Shown: positions 1 through 12,610 of the stretch, one piece after another | Position numbering within the stretch: position 1 is the stretch's first letter | How the letters are laid out: each line of letters starts with the position of its first letter | Source: Kryptolebias marmoratus | Lineage: Eukaryota > Chordata > Actinopteri > Cyprinodontiformes > Rivulidae | Assembly: GCF_001649575.2 (NCBI RefSeq) | Contig: NC_051438.1 | Coordinates: 30,762,555-30,826,554 of the forward strand | DNA length: 64,000 nucleotides | Reading direction: 5' to 3' | Program-made: the position numbers and the translations under genes | The notes under the pieces: model-generated | What the model saw: the letters and a program-made list of their open reading frames with translations, nothing else | What the model was told of the DNA's origin: nothing | Database searches by the model: none

Positions 1-99
1 ATTCAGGAGACATACAGGAGACGTTCAGGAGACATTCAGGAGACGTTCAGGAGACGTTCAGGAGACGTTCAGGAGACGTTCAGGAGACGTTCAGGAGAC
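1..99. repeat. 11-bp tandem array (GTTCAGGAGAC)n
   Basis: Nine consecutive 11-bp units of GTTCAGGAGAC with small variants (ATTCAGGAGAC, ATACAGGAGAC in the first units). The last six units are almost identical, so the array is probably young. It starts at base 1, so it continues to the left of the window. The unit length is not a multiple of three and no gene is associated with it. Confidence 0.95.
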
Positions 100-1090
100 T
101 CCCTCAGAGTATTTGGAAGCATCTTCATCATTGCTGAGTTAGTTAGTTTCTGTTTTTCACCTTTTTGTAGCTTCAACAGTACAGCTGGAGTGACAAGCCA
201 GTATACCATGTAGGATTCATGTTTTTATTCCTAACTGTGAGTCCTCAGAATACTACAGCGTGAGCCTAGCAGTGCAGATCTTACAAGCTGAATATAGAAA
301 AACCAACTCAACTAAAGTAAAGGACTTTTTCTGCATTCAGCATGACTTATTTATTGCTAACTCCAATCACCTACACTTTTCACACTCAGCTGTAAATGTA
401 TGTACTTTTTTAGATCAGGTGAACATGTTGTATTATTTTTATTCCAAAGCAGGTAATTTGAAAGTAGTTACGAATGCTTTTAACCCAGTAAATCTTTACT
501 TACCATCTAAAATGTCTTCACATGAAGAGTAATAACTCTCCAACTGAGAGGTTTAACCAAATAACTTTCTGCAGAAAAGATGCTTCAGGTTTTAGACAAG
601 CTGAAGCATCTCTTAACCAGACCAGAGCGAAGCGTGAATACTCAAGCATAAAAGGGACATTTGAACTTCAAATCCAAACTGAATACTGAACAGACTCCTG
701 TTCATAACAAATGCTACATCCTTTTCAGTGATAGTCGCACTGAACGACCTCATTATTGGATGTGCCACACTTTGAAACCTTTGAAAAAGCCAGAAAAAAA
801 ATACAAGGGGCTTCCAGACGGAAAAGGTTACTCCTCTGAAATGATCTGCGGAACAGAGAAATGTTACACTACATGGTATTTAGAGCTTCTTTGTCAGCCT
901 GATGGGCTCCCATTCACTCCGGAGGGGCCTCTGTTTGGCCCCGCACAATGGTTACATGAAAGAGAAGAAGCGGGGGGAGACAGTCAGCCCCAAACCTTTG
1001 CAATCCGCTCCTCAATGGAAACACCTTTGTGATAATGATGGAGGTGCTCCTAAGTGGCACTGTGGTCAAGAGGAAGCGGGGCTTATCATG

Positions 1091-1104
1091 GTTGCCACGG
1101 CAAC
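1091..1104 (+). promoter_or_regulatory. RFX X-box motif
   Basis: GTTGCC-AC-GGCAAC is a perfect match to the RFX consensus GTNRCC-N2-RGYAAC, and its two half sites are exact reverse complements. RFX factors use such sites at ciliary and immune gene promoters. Whether this site is bound is unknown, and no promoter or gene start is recognisable next to it. Confidence 0.4.
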
Positions 1105-2367
1105 TGACGGAGGGAGAACATCAGGCAGACCCAGATGTCTCATCGCGCCCTGGCCTTGTTAGGAAACAATCAGCGGCAGGTTTTTCATTCGACGGGAAAA
1201 AAGAGAAGGCTGTGCTACCCGAGAAGAATATTTATCCATCCACTCATTCGGAAGCAATTGTTGACAATTTCATCATCAATAAATTCATGAACTGAGAGGA
1301 CTTTTTTTCTGTCCTGCCACTTCACAAGAGACAGACTAAGGTCTAATTGAGTCGCTGCATCAAAAAACATTTATTCATGTCTTAGACTTAAATTAAGGTG
1401 TGAAAGATCCAATAACCTAGGGTTCCTTTAGCTTTTATTTCTAAATACATCCGACACGCCCCCAACCACACTCAAACTGACAAAGTGTTCTTTAACGCCA
1501 CTTTAATCTCTTCTAAGTCATTAGGCAGTCTGTGTAGTTACTGTAAAGGGTGAAAGAAGCACTCTGAAACACATTGCGTGAGCTAAAATGGTTCTGCACC
1601 TGGGGCTTTAAGGGAAATTGGAGGATTTTGTATCATTTTGGGTCATATTTTTGCATCAAGGGCAGGCAGGAAAATCTTTTGCAATCAGATGTATAATGAG
1701 AAAGAACACAATGACAGGAAACTGCTTGACAGCTGGAGTGTAATATAACTGGCCAAATGGCTGCAGCAAAGAAATGTTTGCATTTGCAGCTGACAGGCTT
1801 ATATTTCCCTGTCTGAGAACAACATGAGAAGGATTGCTCCTGGAATCTGGCCCTGAAATCACGTGGAAGGTGAGCTGCAGGGGACGGCAGCTGCAGGGGA
1901 CGGCAGCTGCTTCGGACGTTTGTCATGTGCTCATAATTCTGTCATCTGAACTGAAACTCCTGCTTTTCAACAAGTTATGATAACATCTGTTTAAGTTTCT
2001 ATCTGAGTGAGTAAAATGGTAAACGCACGTGTTTCTGAATTTGCAGCATTGTGCAGCTGAGGGTCACCCTGATTAGATCTGACAGAGAACAATTAAAAAA
2101 TGTTATTTCTATTCATCTACTGGAAGCATCTAAAAAATAACTAAATTACTGCAATTAATGTAGGATGAAACCAATTTTACGTGAAATTATCGTCATGGGA
2201 AAATGTTTACAGTCTGAAACAATTAAACTGAACTAAATGAACATCAGTGAAACATTTTAACTTCTGTTGTTGCACGGCAGATATTTTTACTTGACAGAGT
2301 GAGACGAGCACAGGTGGATTCTGCACAGGCACATTCATCCCTTCATCTCCTACTTGTTGATGGTCTG

Positions 2368-2381
2368 GTTGCCATAGCAAC
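2368..2381 (+). promoter_or_regulatory. RFX X-box motif
   Basis: GTTGCC-AT-AGCAAC is a second perfect match to GTNRCC-N2-RGYAAC, 1.3 kb from the first. The flanks are ordinary AT-rich non-coding sequence. A motif match alone does not prove function. Confidence 0.35.
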
Positions 2382-2649
2382 AGGTTCAGGAGAAATCCGT
2401 GAATAAAATATGAGTTAATAAAATTGGCATTCTGTTTGTGGTTATTTTGGCTCTTGGAGCATTTAAATGAAAATGATTGGAGGACTCTTCCTGGAGTGTA
2501 GGTGTTGAGTAGTATATATGATAGGGAAAACATTTAAAACTTTAAAAGAAAGCAGAAACAGACAGGAAGCCAGTGAAGCGAGGCAGAGACTGAAGACAAA
2601 GTAAGGTGCTCAGAGTATTTGTTGGGGATGACGCTCAGCTACTACAGCT

Positions 2650-2845
2650 CAATATCTGTAAAAACATTATCTGAGTTATAGAAATGTTTGTGTTTGCTAA
2701 GTTTAATTAGCTGTGGTGGCCATCTTGAATCAGGTTGACTGTAAAACTTAGTCCACTGTAGAGGTACATGGACTATTTTTTATTATTATTTAACTTTTTG
2801 TGGAGTTTCATTAAAATTCATCCTCTGGCTTATGAGAAAGACTCA
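2650..2845 (+). repeat. Dispersed repeat, 'GGCCATCTTGAAT' family, copy 1
   Basis: The segment around TTAGCTGTGGTGGCCATCTT, followed by GTTGACT, a GAGTTTCATTAAAAT word and TTATGAGA, matches in order the copy at 15786-16030. It corresponds to a repeat I recall as common in fish genomes. This copy lacks the CA-rich tail of the second copy. I cannot assign the transposon class. Confidence 0.6.
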
Positions 2846-4892
2846 CAGAAAGAGGAAACCTTCTATATTTAATCATTCAGTCTGTTTCTAAAGAACCCAG
2901 ATGGAACAAATGTTAAACTGGAAACTCCTTCAGTTTTTGACACTTTTGAGGACAAAACCTGCATCCAAGGCAGCATAAAAGGAAAAAATCAAGACATCAG
3001 CATGTGAATTAGGTGCATATGAGGCGTTAAGGTGGCGGTGCTGCAGCAGGTGATGCCATTAAGCAGCAATCTGGAAGTGATTATCTGTAAGACAATCAGA
3101 CTGTCAGACAACTGGCGGCTTGTTCTCTGAGCTTTGCATTTCAAAAGAAGCCTGACCTGCTCTCTAAAGCCTGCCGTCAGCACCACTTTCTGATCATCGT
3201 CACCTTCGTATCGCTGCATCCTGACAGGCTCTGATCTGAGGCCTGACTGTGACTCGCTCTGTCATCTCAAAGAATAAAAAGGATGAGGAAAAAAGGCCCT
3301 GCTCTCAGTTCTCTAATGGGTCGAGAAGACTGCTCACCTTTTGAGCCTAACACAACCTGAGAGCGACGAATACGTTTCCCTTTTCTTTTCTGCTTTTTCC
3401 TTTCTTGCTGTTTGACTAACCTCCGAACTGATAACTGCTTCACCCATTCAGGATTCCTTCCTTGTTTGAAACTTTCCCTGCAGAATGCAAAACTACTTTA
3501 GTGCATCTTTGTGACCCCACCCCTCTTTCCATCTCTTCTTTCATAGCAGAGGATTAGCAGCCATGTGTGACTGATGGGGAGAAGATACACCATCAGAATA
3601 AGTTAGAAGAAGATCTCTGCTCCTCTCTCGTCTTGATTTGCTCATGTAGGAAAGAGGGAGATAGATGAGGGAAATGCTTGCACTCTCTGAAGTGTCATCC
3701 TCTTTTCTAGTCTTGCGAAACATGAATAAGTGGCTGGTGGAAGTGAAAGGAAACTCTGTTGGGTGAATCTAATCCGATGCATGTTTCGGCGGATGGATGT
3801 GACGCCACATCACCTGCTCTGCAGCCCGAGGGCCTCATTACTGTCACCGTCGGACTCACTTTGTGTGCACGCTTTTATGCCCACATGTGCAAATGAAATG
3901 CTATAAAATCCTCTAACACCAGAGCCATGGAGAAAACATTTCCACACTAATACAGCAGATTTATACACACATAAAGAAGTGTTACTGCAATTTTTGATCC
4001 ATACAGAGAGTGGAGCCAAACAACTGGTGGCTGAATGTTGAATCACATAACTGTAGGGGAAAAAATCTGCAAAAGAGCTGAGGATCAAAATCAAAAGAGT
4101 CTGTTTTAGATGAATCAACAAGTTTCTGTTGAAGATTCAGTAAGTCAGGTTTGAGCTGTGGTGCCTTGTAAAGCATTCAGTGTAGATGATTCTCTTATTT
4201 CAGACATGGTTGTTTTGTTTTTTTAAAGAAAAGCAAAGTAACACCAAGAGGCTTCTCTAGGTGGGACAGATGTTTCCAACTGTCTACAGAAGGTGGACCA
4301 ACTAGCTCCACTTCATTCATCTGCCATGATGGATGAGGCAGAATGCAGATTGTGTACAACTACATGTGCATTTAACAAAGCTGGATGTGTAGATATCTCA
4401 GGCAAAGGCTAGAGTGAGACCTTCACACTCCAATAGATTCTGAGGTTTGAGTCACATGTGGCTCTTTGTCAAATCTCATCAAGCCCTCAATGCAAGTTAC
4501 TGTGGCCTCAAACTTTAGGATGAAGCCGACCAGGGACAGGCGGAGTCATGTTCGATGGATAACTGGACCCAGACTAGAGTCTAGTTTAGGCAGTAACAGC
4601 CTGCATCAAGATGGCAATCTGCGGTTGGATGGGGGAAACAACAAACAAGCTTCCCAGGTGATGGGAGGGCAAACCCTGTGTACGAGCTCCCGGGAGAGGG
4701 TGGACTTGATTTGTCCCCCTGATGACTTTTACAACCTTTTTTAATCATGAGACAATAATTTAGCTGTTTTTATAATAAAACTTTTGACTTTTACCATGAA
4801 CCAACAGGAGCTCACTCTGCAACATGATCATGTGATGCATGGTATCAGCTCCTTGGGCTCTGAAGGAATAAATCAATTAGACTAATCAGATT
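2846..4892. other. Non-coding stretch, nothing recognised
   Basis: Mixed-composition DNA with only short chance ORFs, such as 92 codons at 4466-4744 (+). No frame shows domain motifs, consistent codon bias or good splice sites. No clear repeats. Confidence 0.6.
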
Positions 4893-5034
4893 GACAGGAG
4901 GATCGGTGCAGCTTTCGCAGATTTGAGTACTCGATGTGGTGAAGAGGGAGCTGAGCTGCAAGGTAAAGCTCCTACTCTCACTTATGGTAACAAACTTTGA
5001 GTCGTGAGCAAAAGAACGAGATTGTGGATACAGG
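4893..5034 (+). mobile_element. RTE-type LINE fragment (RT 3' region), decayed
   Basis: The words GGATCGGTGCAGC, GTGGTGAAGAGGGAGCTGAG, CTCACTTATGGT and a GTCGTGAGCAAAAGAACGAGAT-like run follow the order of the reverse-transcriptase C-terminal half of the common fish RTE LINE. The same segment is found more completely at 58750-59425. Internal deletions and frameshifts leave no open frame, so this is a dead fragment. Confidence 0.75.
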
Positions 5035-8000
5035 TGGTTGGAACCACTGTAAGGCTGTGTTTGTTTTAAAGGTTAAAAAACCAGACAAACAAAAAGTGCA
5101 TAATTATACAATAATATAGAGGTGGAGGAAACTAGACAGGCTAAACTGTTAGGAGTGGGTGGGATGGTGATGTGGGAGTTCAGCCTGCTGCCCTGCAGCA
5201 AGAAGGTCGCTTATCCAACTGGGTTCTTGCTCATCAGAGTTTTCACATTTGTTCACATTTTCTGAGCTACTCTCACTTTTTTCAGCGTTAAAAGCCATGT
5301 ATATTCTTTTTACTACTGCTTGTCTGTAGAATATAGTTCTGGGTGTACATAGCTGCTTTTCTGGATGTTCAGAATGTTACCATGTAAAGTACAGGGAAGA
5401 GCCTGCTCGTACTGTTCTGGTGTAAAGTCTTCTTCACAAGACACATGTACCCCGGTGGCACATTAAGATCAGGTAGATCAGTGCATTTCCTCCAATAAGA
5501 CCTTTAAGGTCAAAGAAAACCTTCAAGCTGGATCATCAAATGGTTCTTTCCTTTTGAAGCTACTGTTAGAGAAGTTTCTGATTCCTCGTCCATCCGGACT
5601 CCCAGTCCAGGTGCAGTTTGTTGCAGCTTTCCTGACCCAGAATCCTCATCACCCAAGATATCTGCAGTTCATTTATTCATTTGAAGTTGTGTTCTTGTGG
5701 TTTCAGTTCAAGATTATTTTCTTTTCTGTCAGGTTTTCTGCAACAGGCTGGAATAACAGAATTTGATTGGTCGGCTGGCCTGGGACCGGCCCTAAGTGTC
5801 ACATGACCTGCTGAGTCGTGACAGTTAGTTCAGTACGCGGCGCTGAGGACGGCCCCAAAGATGAGCCTGACCTCGTGACATTGCTGCCTCCATCTCTCTT
5901 CTTCACAGGTTTTCAGGCGATAAGTGATTGGAATATTGATCAGCTGAAGAAAACAGACCCAACATCTCACTCTGCCATTAACTTCCATTGAGCAGAAAAT
6001 TAAACACCCTGCTCCCAGAACACCAGCTCAAACTTCTCAACTAGTTTTTATTTGTTTTTTGGTCAAATCTAACTATTTCATGAAGTTGTTGCAATAAATC
6101 AGTGTTTTTGCTGAAACTTTTAGACTTCACCTTAAAGTGTCTGAACAGAATTTAAAACAAACATTGGATGATCTTTTTGAGGCTTTGGGTTGCAGCAGTT
6201 TTTTATTTGCTTGTTTTTTTTACTTGGCCTTACCATTGGTACAGAAACAAAAACTGGTCATAGCTGTTAATATTCATTTTAATCTGTTTTTCTCAAGATA
6301 ACTGTAGAGTTAAATCATTAAACAAGCCAGTTTCATTTTGTTGTTACAAGATATTTTTGAAAAGAGGCTTTTTGTTTCACCTGGTTTCCTCATGTTTACA
6401 TGACACAGTTTGAACTGTTTTCATGCTGGAGCATGAAGGGTTAAAGTACAAAAATCACAGCGCCGGCTAGTGACCTGGCAACCTGGAAACTACAGCACAT
6501 TCACAGGATTAATCTGTGTAACTTTGTAACAATCAACACTGGATAATCTCAAACATTTCCAGAGATTGTTTCACGTAAACAGAGCTGTCACGTCTGAATC
6601 AATCCAACATTTTCAGCTCGAATCAGTTTCCAGCATTTCTAATAATGAACAACCACTATTGTTAAATTGTATTTTTAAAATAATATCCAATTATTATGAT
6701 AAAACAAGCTTTCTAAGCCTAAGTAAATGAAGAATATTAACTTGTAATTTTGAGGGGAGAAAGCTCTGTTTTCTCAGTAACAAAATAAATATTTTGTTCT
6801 AGGAATATGAGTGATATGTTCACCTGACATAAATACAGCGTTATTTCAAGAACAAACGTTGTTTTAGTGACAGTTACATAAGTCATTTTGTTGATAATGT
6901 TATTAAAACTTAAGCGTGTCCTCTCTCAGCTTCTGTCCATTTGTCTTTAACTCTGTGACACATCTCGTGTCTCCAGTGTTTCTGCTCCTGTTTTAATGTC
7001 ACGAGTCTTAGACAGTTGGTCTAAACTGCTGGTCTGCTGCCAGTCTGTCTGATGCCTGTCAGAATTTATCTGTAGAAATGTCACCCTGTTCTCGGATCAT
7101 TAACTGGACTCGTCCTTAAACAGATTAATTTTCAAACCATTTTAAAAGTGCGGGATTTGTGGACTTCTATTATAAATGTGCTCATGGTGAAAACTGCCCT
7201 TCAAGGTTCTGAAGAAGATGAGTTTTATTGACATTTGACTCTCAGTTTGAGCTCTAACATCACATCCAGCCAACAGGAGGTTTTTTCTCTCTGCGGCTGA
7301 TTTTCATTCGACTACATTCAGTCAGACTTAGATTAAAAAAGGCCACCTGCCTCATGAACGTGTGCCATCTCTGATACTCCGCCAACTCTTAGTGGATCAA
7401 ATGGTCTCTGGTTTCTGGCGACTGAAACGCTGACGATGACTTCACCCCTGGAGAAATCAGTGGCTGGAAGCGCCCCCCTGTAATTACTGGCCGCTCTGCT
7501 GGGTGCTGATTGATGCTTCTTGATGAAGTAGTTCAGTGATTGAAGAGTAACGATGCTCTGGGAAAATCTATAAGAGGCATTTAACCGCTGCTGGAGAAGA
7601 GCGCAGCGATTGGCTGTCCTCCTTTCTGCTGGTTAATCAGACAGCAGTTTGGCCCCGTCGAGCAGCAGGGAAATGATCATTTAGGCTCATCAATCATACC
7701 GATCAATCACCTGACAGTAGTGCAAACAGGCAGGATCGGTACTCCTTACCTGCTGTGATTTCACTCACCTTTCTCTCACTGATGACCTGAATTCAGTCCC
7801 TACTGTTGCCCACCTCGGTGCTGCACAGGCTGATTTTTACACAGAAAGACAAGTCTCAACAACCAACAAATGACAGAGTCAGAAAATGTTGACAGTGTTG
7901 AAATCCCAGCTGAGGTTTCCAGTTCCACAGTGATGCGAGCGTGCATCATGGAAACATTCAGCTGTCCTGTTCCTGCTTCAACAAGTTTAAATGGGAAATA

Positions 8001-8663
8001 TGCACACATGGAGGAGTCCTTGTCCAAGTAAACACAGCAAGGATGTTGGTGGATTTTTATTATTGTCTTTGTGCCTTTATGATAAGCGGGCCAGCAGATG
8101 CTCTTTTAGTCACTTATGGCCTTCAGTTCTCTGCAGTTTTACGTCTCTCTGGAGACGGAGAGAGGAACTCAGAGAAAGGTTGCAGACAATCAACCGGAAA
8201 TTACCTCAAAGCCTAGAAAAACAGCACCACTTAAGACTTATCGTAAATGTGAAAAAAAGTGCACAAGTTGAAAAATAATAATCCTATTAAAATGTGTCAA
8301 CTGGTCTGGGACCAGATATGACTTTATTTGGGTGTGGATCTGGAGTGGGGTCCTCCATTTGAGGACCTTTAAGATGCTGGTTTAAGATGTCTGAAGCTCG
8401 TGGTTAAACAGGAAGTAGTTTAGTAAAATCCCTGTAGCATGTCACTCACCTTAGCTGCTTTTATGATGAAGCAATGAGTGAGTTTAAAAAGAGAGTGGTG
8501 CTTCCAAATCCCTTCTGTATGAGGCAACGAGCTGCGGATCCTTCAGGTTCAGCTGTGTGACGTCAGTTTGGCCACGCTTTGTAATATTCACACCTTCTGT
8601 CCACTCAGAGGTCACCGCTGTCAGGGTGCTTCTACTGCTGGAAATGCATCAGCTATGGCTGTT
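5035..8663. other. Non-coding stretch, no gene recognised
   Basis: 3.6 kb without a supported gene or clear transposon. Most of it is AT-rich. The block at about 7590-7720 is more balanced and carries several ATCAATCA-type (Pbx/Hox-like) words, which could mark a regulatory element. Short frames at 5554-5766 and 7800-8278 overlap on both strands and look like chance. Confidence 0.55.
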
Positions 8664-8762
8664 ACAGGACAACGATCCAGGTCTGCAGTCCTTCACAGGG
8701 ACAACGATCCAGGTCTGCAGTCCTTCACAGGGACAACGATCCAGGTCTGCAGTCCTTCACAG
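8664..8762. repeat. 32-bp minisatellite, runs into an assembly gap
   Basis: Three near-identical 32-bp units containing ACAACGATCCAGGTCTGCAG, with unit starts at 8669, 8701 and 8733. The array runs straight into the N gap, so its true length is unknown. The frames open across it are a by-product of the repeat. Confidence 0.9.
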
Positions 8763-8862
8763 NNNNNNNNNNNNNNNNNNNNNNNNNNNNNNNNNNNNNN
8801 NNNNNNNNNNNNNNNNNNNNNNNNNNNNNNNNNNNNNNNNNNNNNNNNNNNNNNNNNNNNNN
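8763..8862. other. Assembly gap (100 N)
   Basis: Exactly 100 N, the usual placeholder for a gap of unknown size. It has a minisatellite on its left and the end of a dispersed element on its right. Collapse of the tandem array is a likely cause. Confidence 0.98.
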
Positions 8863-8964
8863 ATGTAATGTATGAATATAATATACAAGTTTCACTTTTT
8901 AAATGGAATTACTGAAATCAATCTACTTTTTCATGATATTCTAATTTTTTGACCAGCACCTGTA
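8863..8964. mobile_element. Terminal fragment of a dispersed fish repeat
   Basis: A run ending TTTCATGATATTCTAATTTT then TTGACCAGCACCTGTA matches the end of an interspersed repeat I recall as frequent in fish (reverse complement begins TACAGGTGCTGGTC). The other end is lost in the adjacent N gap. I infer a DNA transposon or LINE tail; the class is uncertain. Confidence 0.55.
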
Positions 8965-9959
8965 ATGTCATAAATCAAACATGCCCATGCAAAATATTTA
9001 GAGACTAATTGACTTATACTTTGTGAAAATAGTTATCATGAAACCTTTTAAACAAATAAGAAGAATGAAGAGGACAAACAGACTTTATTAAAGTGCATAT
9101 TTAACCTGAGTTTGACCCTGAACTTAAAACACTGAAGCCCTCAAAGAGAAACTGACAGCATGTCTGTCGCTCTGAAACTCTAATTGGTCCTCCCACAGAT
9201 ACAGAACCCAGTCACTCACACTGCCTGACCCCGAGCTCGCTCTTGTTTCCTATTAGTTTTAATTGACTCGTCCCCCTTCATGTGTCGACCTCCACTCCGC
9301 CCCTCCTCTTCCTCCCTGACAGAGGCTGTCAGAGGATTTCTGCAGTGACGTCTGCAGCCTGCGTCGGGGTGAAAGAGCGGCGGCGGCGGCAGGAAGTAAT
9401 GTCAGGAAGCTCGTAGTTTAGCGAGGTGGATAGAAGGTGACTCGTTGGGCGCCTGTCACGACGGCTGACCTCCTGCTGCTCTCGACATGACAGAGAGGAT
9501 GGCTGAGTGTCAGCTTAACTGCTCCGCCTGTCATGTCTGTCACGCCCAGTGATACAGGAAGTCATGTTTTCTGAGCGTGCTCCGAGCAGCTGAAGCATTA
9601 TTTATATTTTATCTCTTCTGTTAAAAAAAAGAAAGAAAAAGTGAAGGACATCCTATTCAAAGTTTTGCTCTGCAGACCATAGTGCAGCGAGCTGTCACTA
9701 GGAAGAAACTTCCTTCCAGGTTTCTCTGCTGCTCATAAAGCTTTTATGGGTGGAGGGTGACTTTGGACAGGGAAGCCCCCAAATCAGGCCTGGGTTTCTC
9801 AACTCTGTGAGAAATATTCTAATCTCCAAATGTCCAGGATGAAAGACGGCTTGATTTCCCTAAACTATTAGATCCTAAACCAGGAGTCCAGTCAGTTCAG
9901 ACGTGCAGCTCAGAACACCAAGATGAACAGATAAAACCCTGGGACTTCTGCTGTCACAA
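8965..9959. other. Non-coding stretch with a CpG-rich block
   Basis: No coding frame is supported. The part at about 9220-9500 is GC- and CpG-rich for this window, with a short CGG run at 9377-9390 and pyrimidine-rich CCGCCCCTCC-type sequence. It could be a small CpG island or regulatory element. No start codon with a coding frame follows it. Confidence 0.45.
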
Positions 9960-10310
9960 AAGGGCCGACTGCTCTCTTCAGGCTGGGAGTGAAGATCCGC
10001 CTCCAGTGGAGGAGTTTAGGTATTTCAGGGTCTTGTTCACGAGTGAGGGAAGAATGGGCTGATCGACAGAGGGATCGATGCGGCTCGGTACCGGTCCGTT
10101 GGGATGAAGAGGGCTGAGCTGCGAGAAAAACTCTCTGTTTACCTCGGTCTACGGTCCGATCCTCACCTCTGGGTAGTGACTGAAAGAAGAAGATCTAGCA
10201 CACAGGCAGCTGGGTTCTCCTCTCCTCTACATGAAGAGGAGCCAGCTGAGGTGGACGCCCCCTGGATGCCTCCAGCCAGACTTATACAGAAACAAATCTG
10301 AACCCCACAT
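9960..10310 (+). mobile_element. RTE-type LINE fragment, decayed
   Basis: GTGGAGGAGTTTAGGTATTT, then GTCTTGTTCACGAGTGAGGG and GATCGACAGAGGGATCG, corresponds to the region after the FADD motif of the fish RTE LINE ('VEEFKYLGVLFTSEG', then the 'IDRRIG' region). It continues through the GAGCTGCGAG..ACTCTC segment to the AGGAGCCAGCTGAGGTGG segment. Stops and deletions disrupt the reading frame. Orientation is plus, like most RTE pieces in this window. Confidence 0.75.
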
Positions 10311-12610
10311 TTTGATTTAAAAACAGAAATTTGTTTAAAGTCTAAAAACAAGATTTGTTAGATTTCTGAAAATGCATTTTTACCCTTATTTTTTTTTTAG
10401 TTTTTGATATGTTTAATCCTAACACCTAATATTGGTAAAATTTCTTAGTTTGCTTGTTTTATTTTTATACAAACAAGTTAGAATTTGTTCCTTTTTTTCC
10501 TTGCAGCATTTGAGAGACATGTGGTATGCATTCAGACTTTTAGGAGTTAGGAGGGAGTTGTGCTTTTATTATGTATAATGGAGTTTTAATGATGCTATTG
10601 GTGAGGTTGGAGGAGAGCAGCATTAAGTGCACACCTGAGGTGTATTGAGTGCTAGTTTACATAATACATACCAAGAAGGCTTTAACTTCTTAATGATGAA
10701 ACATTCATTCAAACTGGTGGAATTATAAAAGCTCACATTAGAAAGTCAATTTTCTCCCCAGTTTCTGAAACATTAACAGGAAACTAAAAGAATTAACATA
10801 TGCTGAGAGTCTAATGTTTTCTGCCCCTGCAGGGAAATAAGAAATCAGCAAAAAGAAAAAGATTATTCTACAAATCATCACTGTCTCATTTCAACTAACA
10901 ACCAAATTCCCTTCTGAAAAGCTCATTTAAAACACAGCTCTTCATATTTTCTGCAAACAAAAGGCCACAAGGCTGTAGTCCTTTAAAAAATGTGCTTACT
11001 TCTTTTCCAATAAGTCAAACATCCCTGGAGAACATGTCTGAGGGTGCTTCAAGTGGCAAAGGGAAGAAATTTGTTTTAATGAAACATTTTTGCTCCTCCT
11101 CCCTGACTGAGATGCTTTCACACATTAAATAAAGGTTCTCTTTTAAATAAAAGAATCTCAGTTGTATAAATTCATTTTGGTGTTTTGTATTTGAAAAGTT
11201 TAGAATATTTTGCCCAAGTTGCCACAAACAAGCTTTGCTTTAATTATATTTTAACTAGAGTGCAAATTTAGGTCTAAATTGCCATAGAATGGTGGTTAGA
11301 ACTGCAACTAAATACTCAAGCATTAAACATGCAACAGGATGAGATGAGAAGAAACAATGAACTGAGAAGTCCAAGGAGTATAAAAACCAGGAAGGTGTCT
11401 GCTGAAGGCAGGTGGGATGGAGCCGAAACTAGAATCGCTGAAGAAAATGATGGCTGGAATATGAGAAACTAAATAAATCTAGAATTTAATAAAAACTCAA
11501 GACCATTCATGATTAAGAGTCCAGTAATAATAACAAAGAACTGAAAATATGAAAACAAGACTGAGAACATCCTGAATGTGAACAGGAAATCTAAAACCCC
11601 CAAACCATAATATTATTCTTCATTTAGGTGGAGCAGAAACTTCTTGTTTGCTAATTGTGGAAAGTTTATTCCAGGGTTGAATACTGAGTTGCGTTCAAAG
11701 ACAGGAAATATGAATTGAGACACAAAATGAAAATGTTTGACAGTGAAATTCTTGGTCGTCTCTGAATTAAAACTCGCTCTTTGGAAGGACGTTAGTATAT
11801 TTGAAAACCTCAGTGTGATTGATGAAACATCATGAGGATAAATCTGTCAACGTTGTCATTACCGACACATCAGCTTGACTTTGAACACAACACAGCACAA
11901 CCTGCCAAGGAGAAATGCTAATTAGCCTAATTACAAAACAGAGATGTTAGCCTCTGTGTGATGTGAACCACAAATGGATGTGGATGGAGGTGCCACTTTG
12001 CCACCCATAATTGCATGTTACCATTTTACTGCAGATGAGTGCATTAGATGGAGAATTGTTCCAAGCTACCTGGCTGCTTTGCAACACTGAGGTCTCTTCC
12101 ATAAATCCCATTAGCGTCTGCCTAAAAGTGGACTGAGAGCACCCGTTAAAATCAGGTGCCGCTTTCTCCTGCTGACCCTGAATGCAGCCGGTGAACGTTG
12201 AGGGCTTCAGATGAGGACAGTAATTACATGACAACCTTTAAATAACTGCAGCCTATAGCTGCCATTTGATAATGTGCCTGTGTTGATTTGTCTGGAAGAG
12301 TATGGCCTGTGTGTGTGTGTGTGTGTGGCCCACAACACAGCAGAGCAGTAATTTATAACAGCAGTTTGGCAGGAGAGGCAGAGGAGAGTACTCTATCTTC
12401 ACTGTTAGGTGGAAGCTATTTTTCTGCAGATGTGGTAAATTATATAAGTTGGGTCCAGGTGGAGAAGAACATTGTTCACTGTGAAAATATCACCTTTAAT
12501 TGGATAAGTGGCTCCTTTTTTTTATAAAAAGTGCATCTATGTATCTGACTGCAATAAAGTTCAAGGTTCCTAAAACATTTTTTTAGTTTGGTTGTAAAGG
12601 ACTGGTGTCT
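10311..12610. other. Non-coding stretch with a possible decayed repeat
   Basis: No gene recognised. About 11330-11612 has the texture of an old LTR or MITE copy (A-rich, ending in a CCCCCAAACCAT-type terminus), but no second end or target duplication is visible. The block at about 11880-12240 is balanced in composition, repeat-free and open on the minus strand for 95 codons without other coding signs. A (GT)10 run lies at 12308-12327. Confidence 0.45.

Larger units (their letters stand above)
100..2649. other. Non-coding stretch, no gene recognised
   Basis: No ORF here resembles a known protein. The overlapping short frames at 661-1295 lie in a GC-richer block (about 890-1290) without splice signals I can defend. 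That block contains a perfect X-box motif and homeobox-like AT words and looks more like a regulatory element than an exon. A 10-11-bp hairpin lies at 578-611, and a duplicated 17-bp GGGGACGGCAGCTGC-type word at about 1874-1910. The remainder is unremarkable AT-rich sequence. Confidence 0.6.

Noticed and set aside
1..99. Array at the left edge considered as CRISPR-like
   Set aside because: Units are 11 bp with no spacers; a eukaryotic minisatellite.
8557..8915. ORFs of 103-115 codons across the minisatellite and gap
   Set aside because: Open only because of repeat periodicity and N bases.
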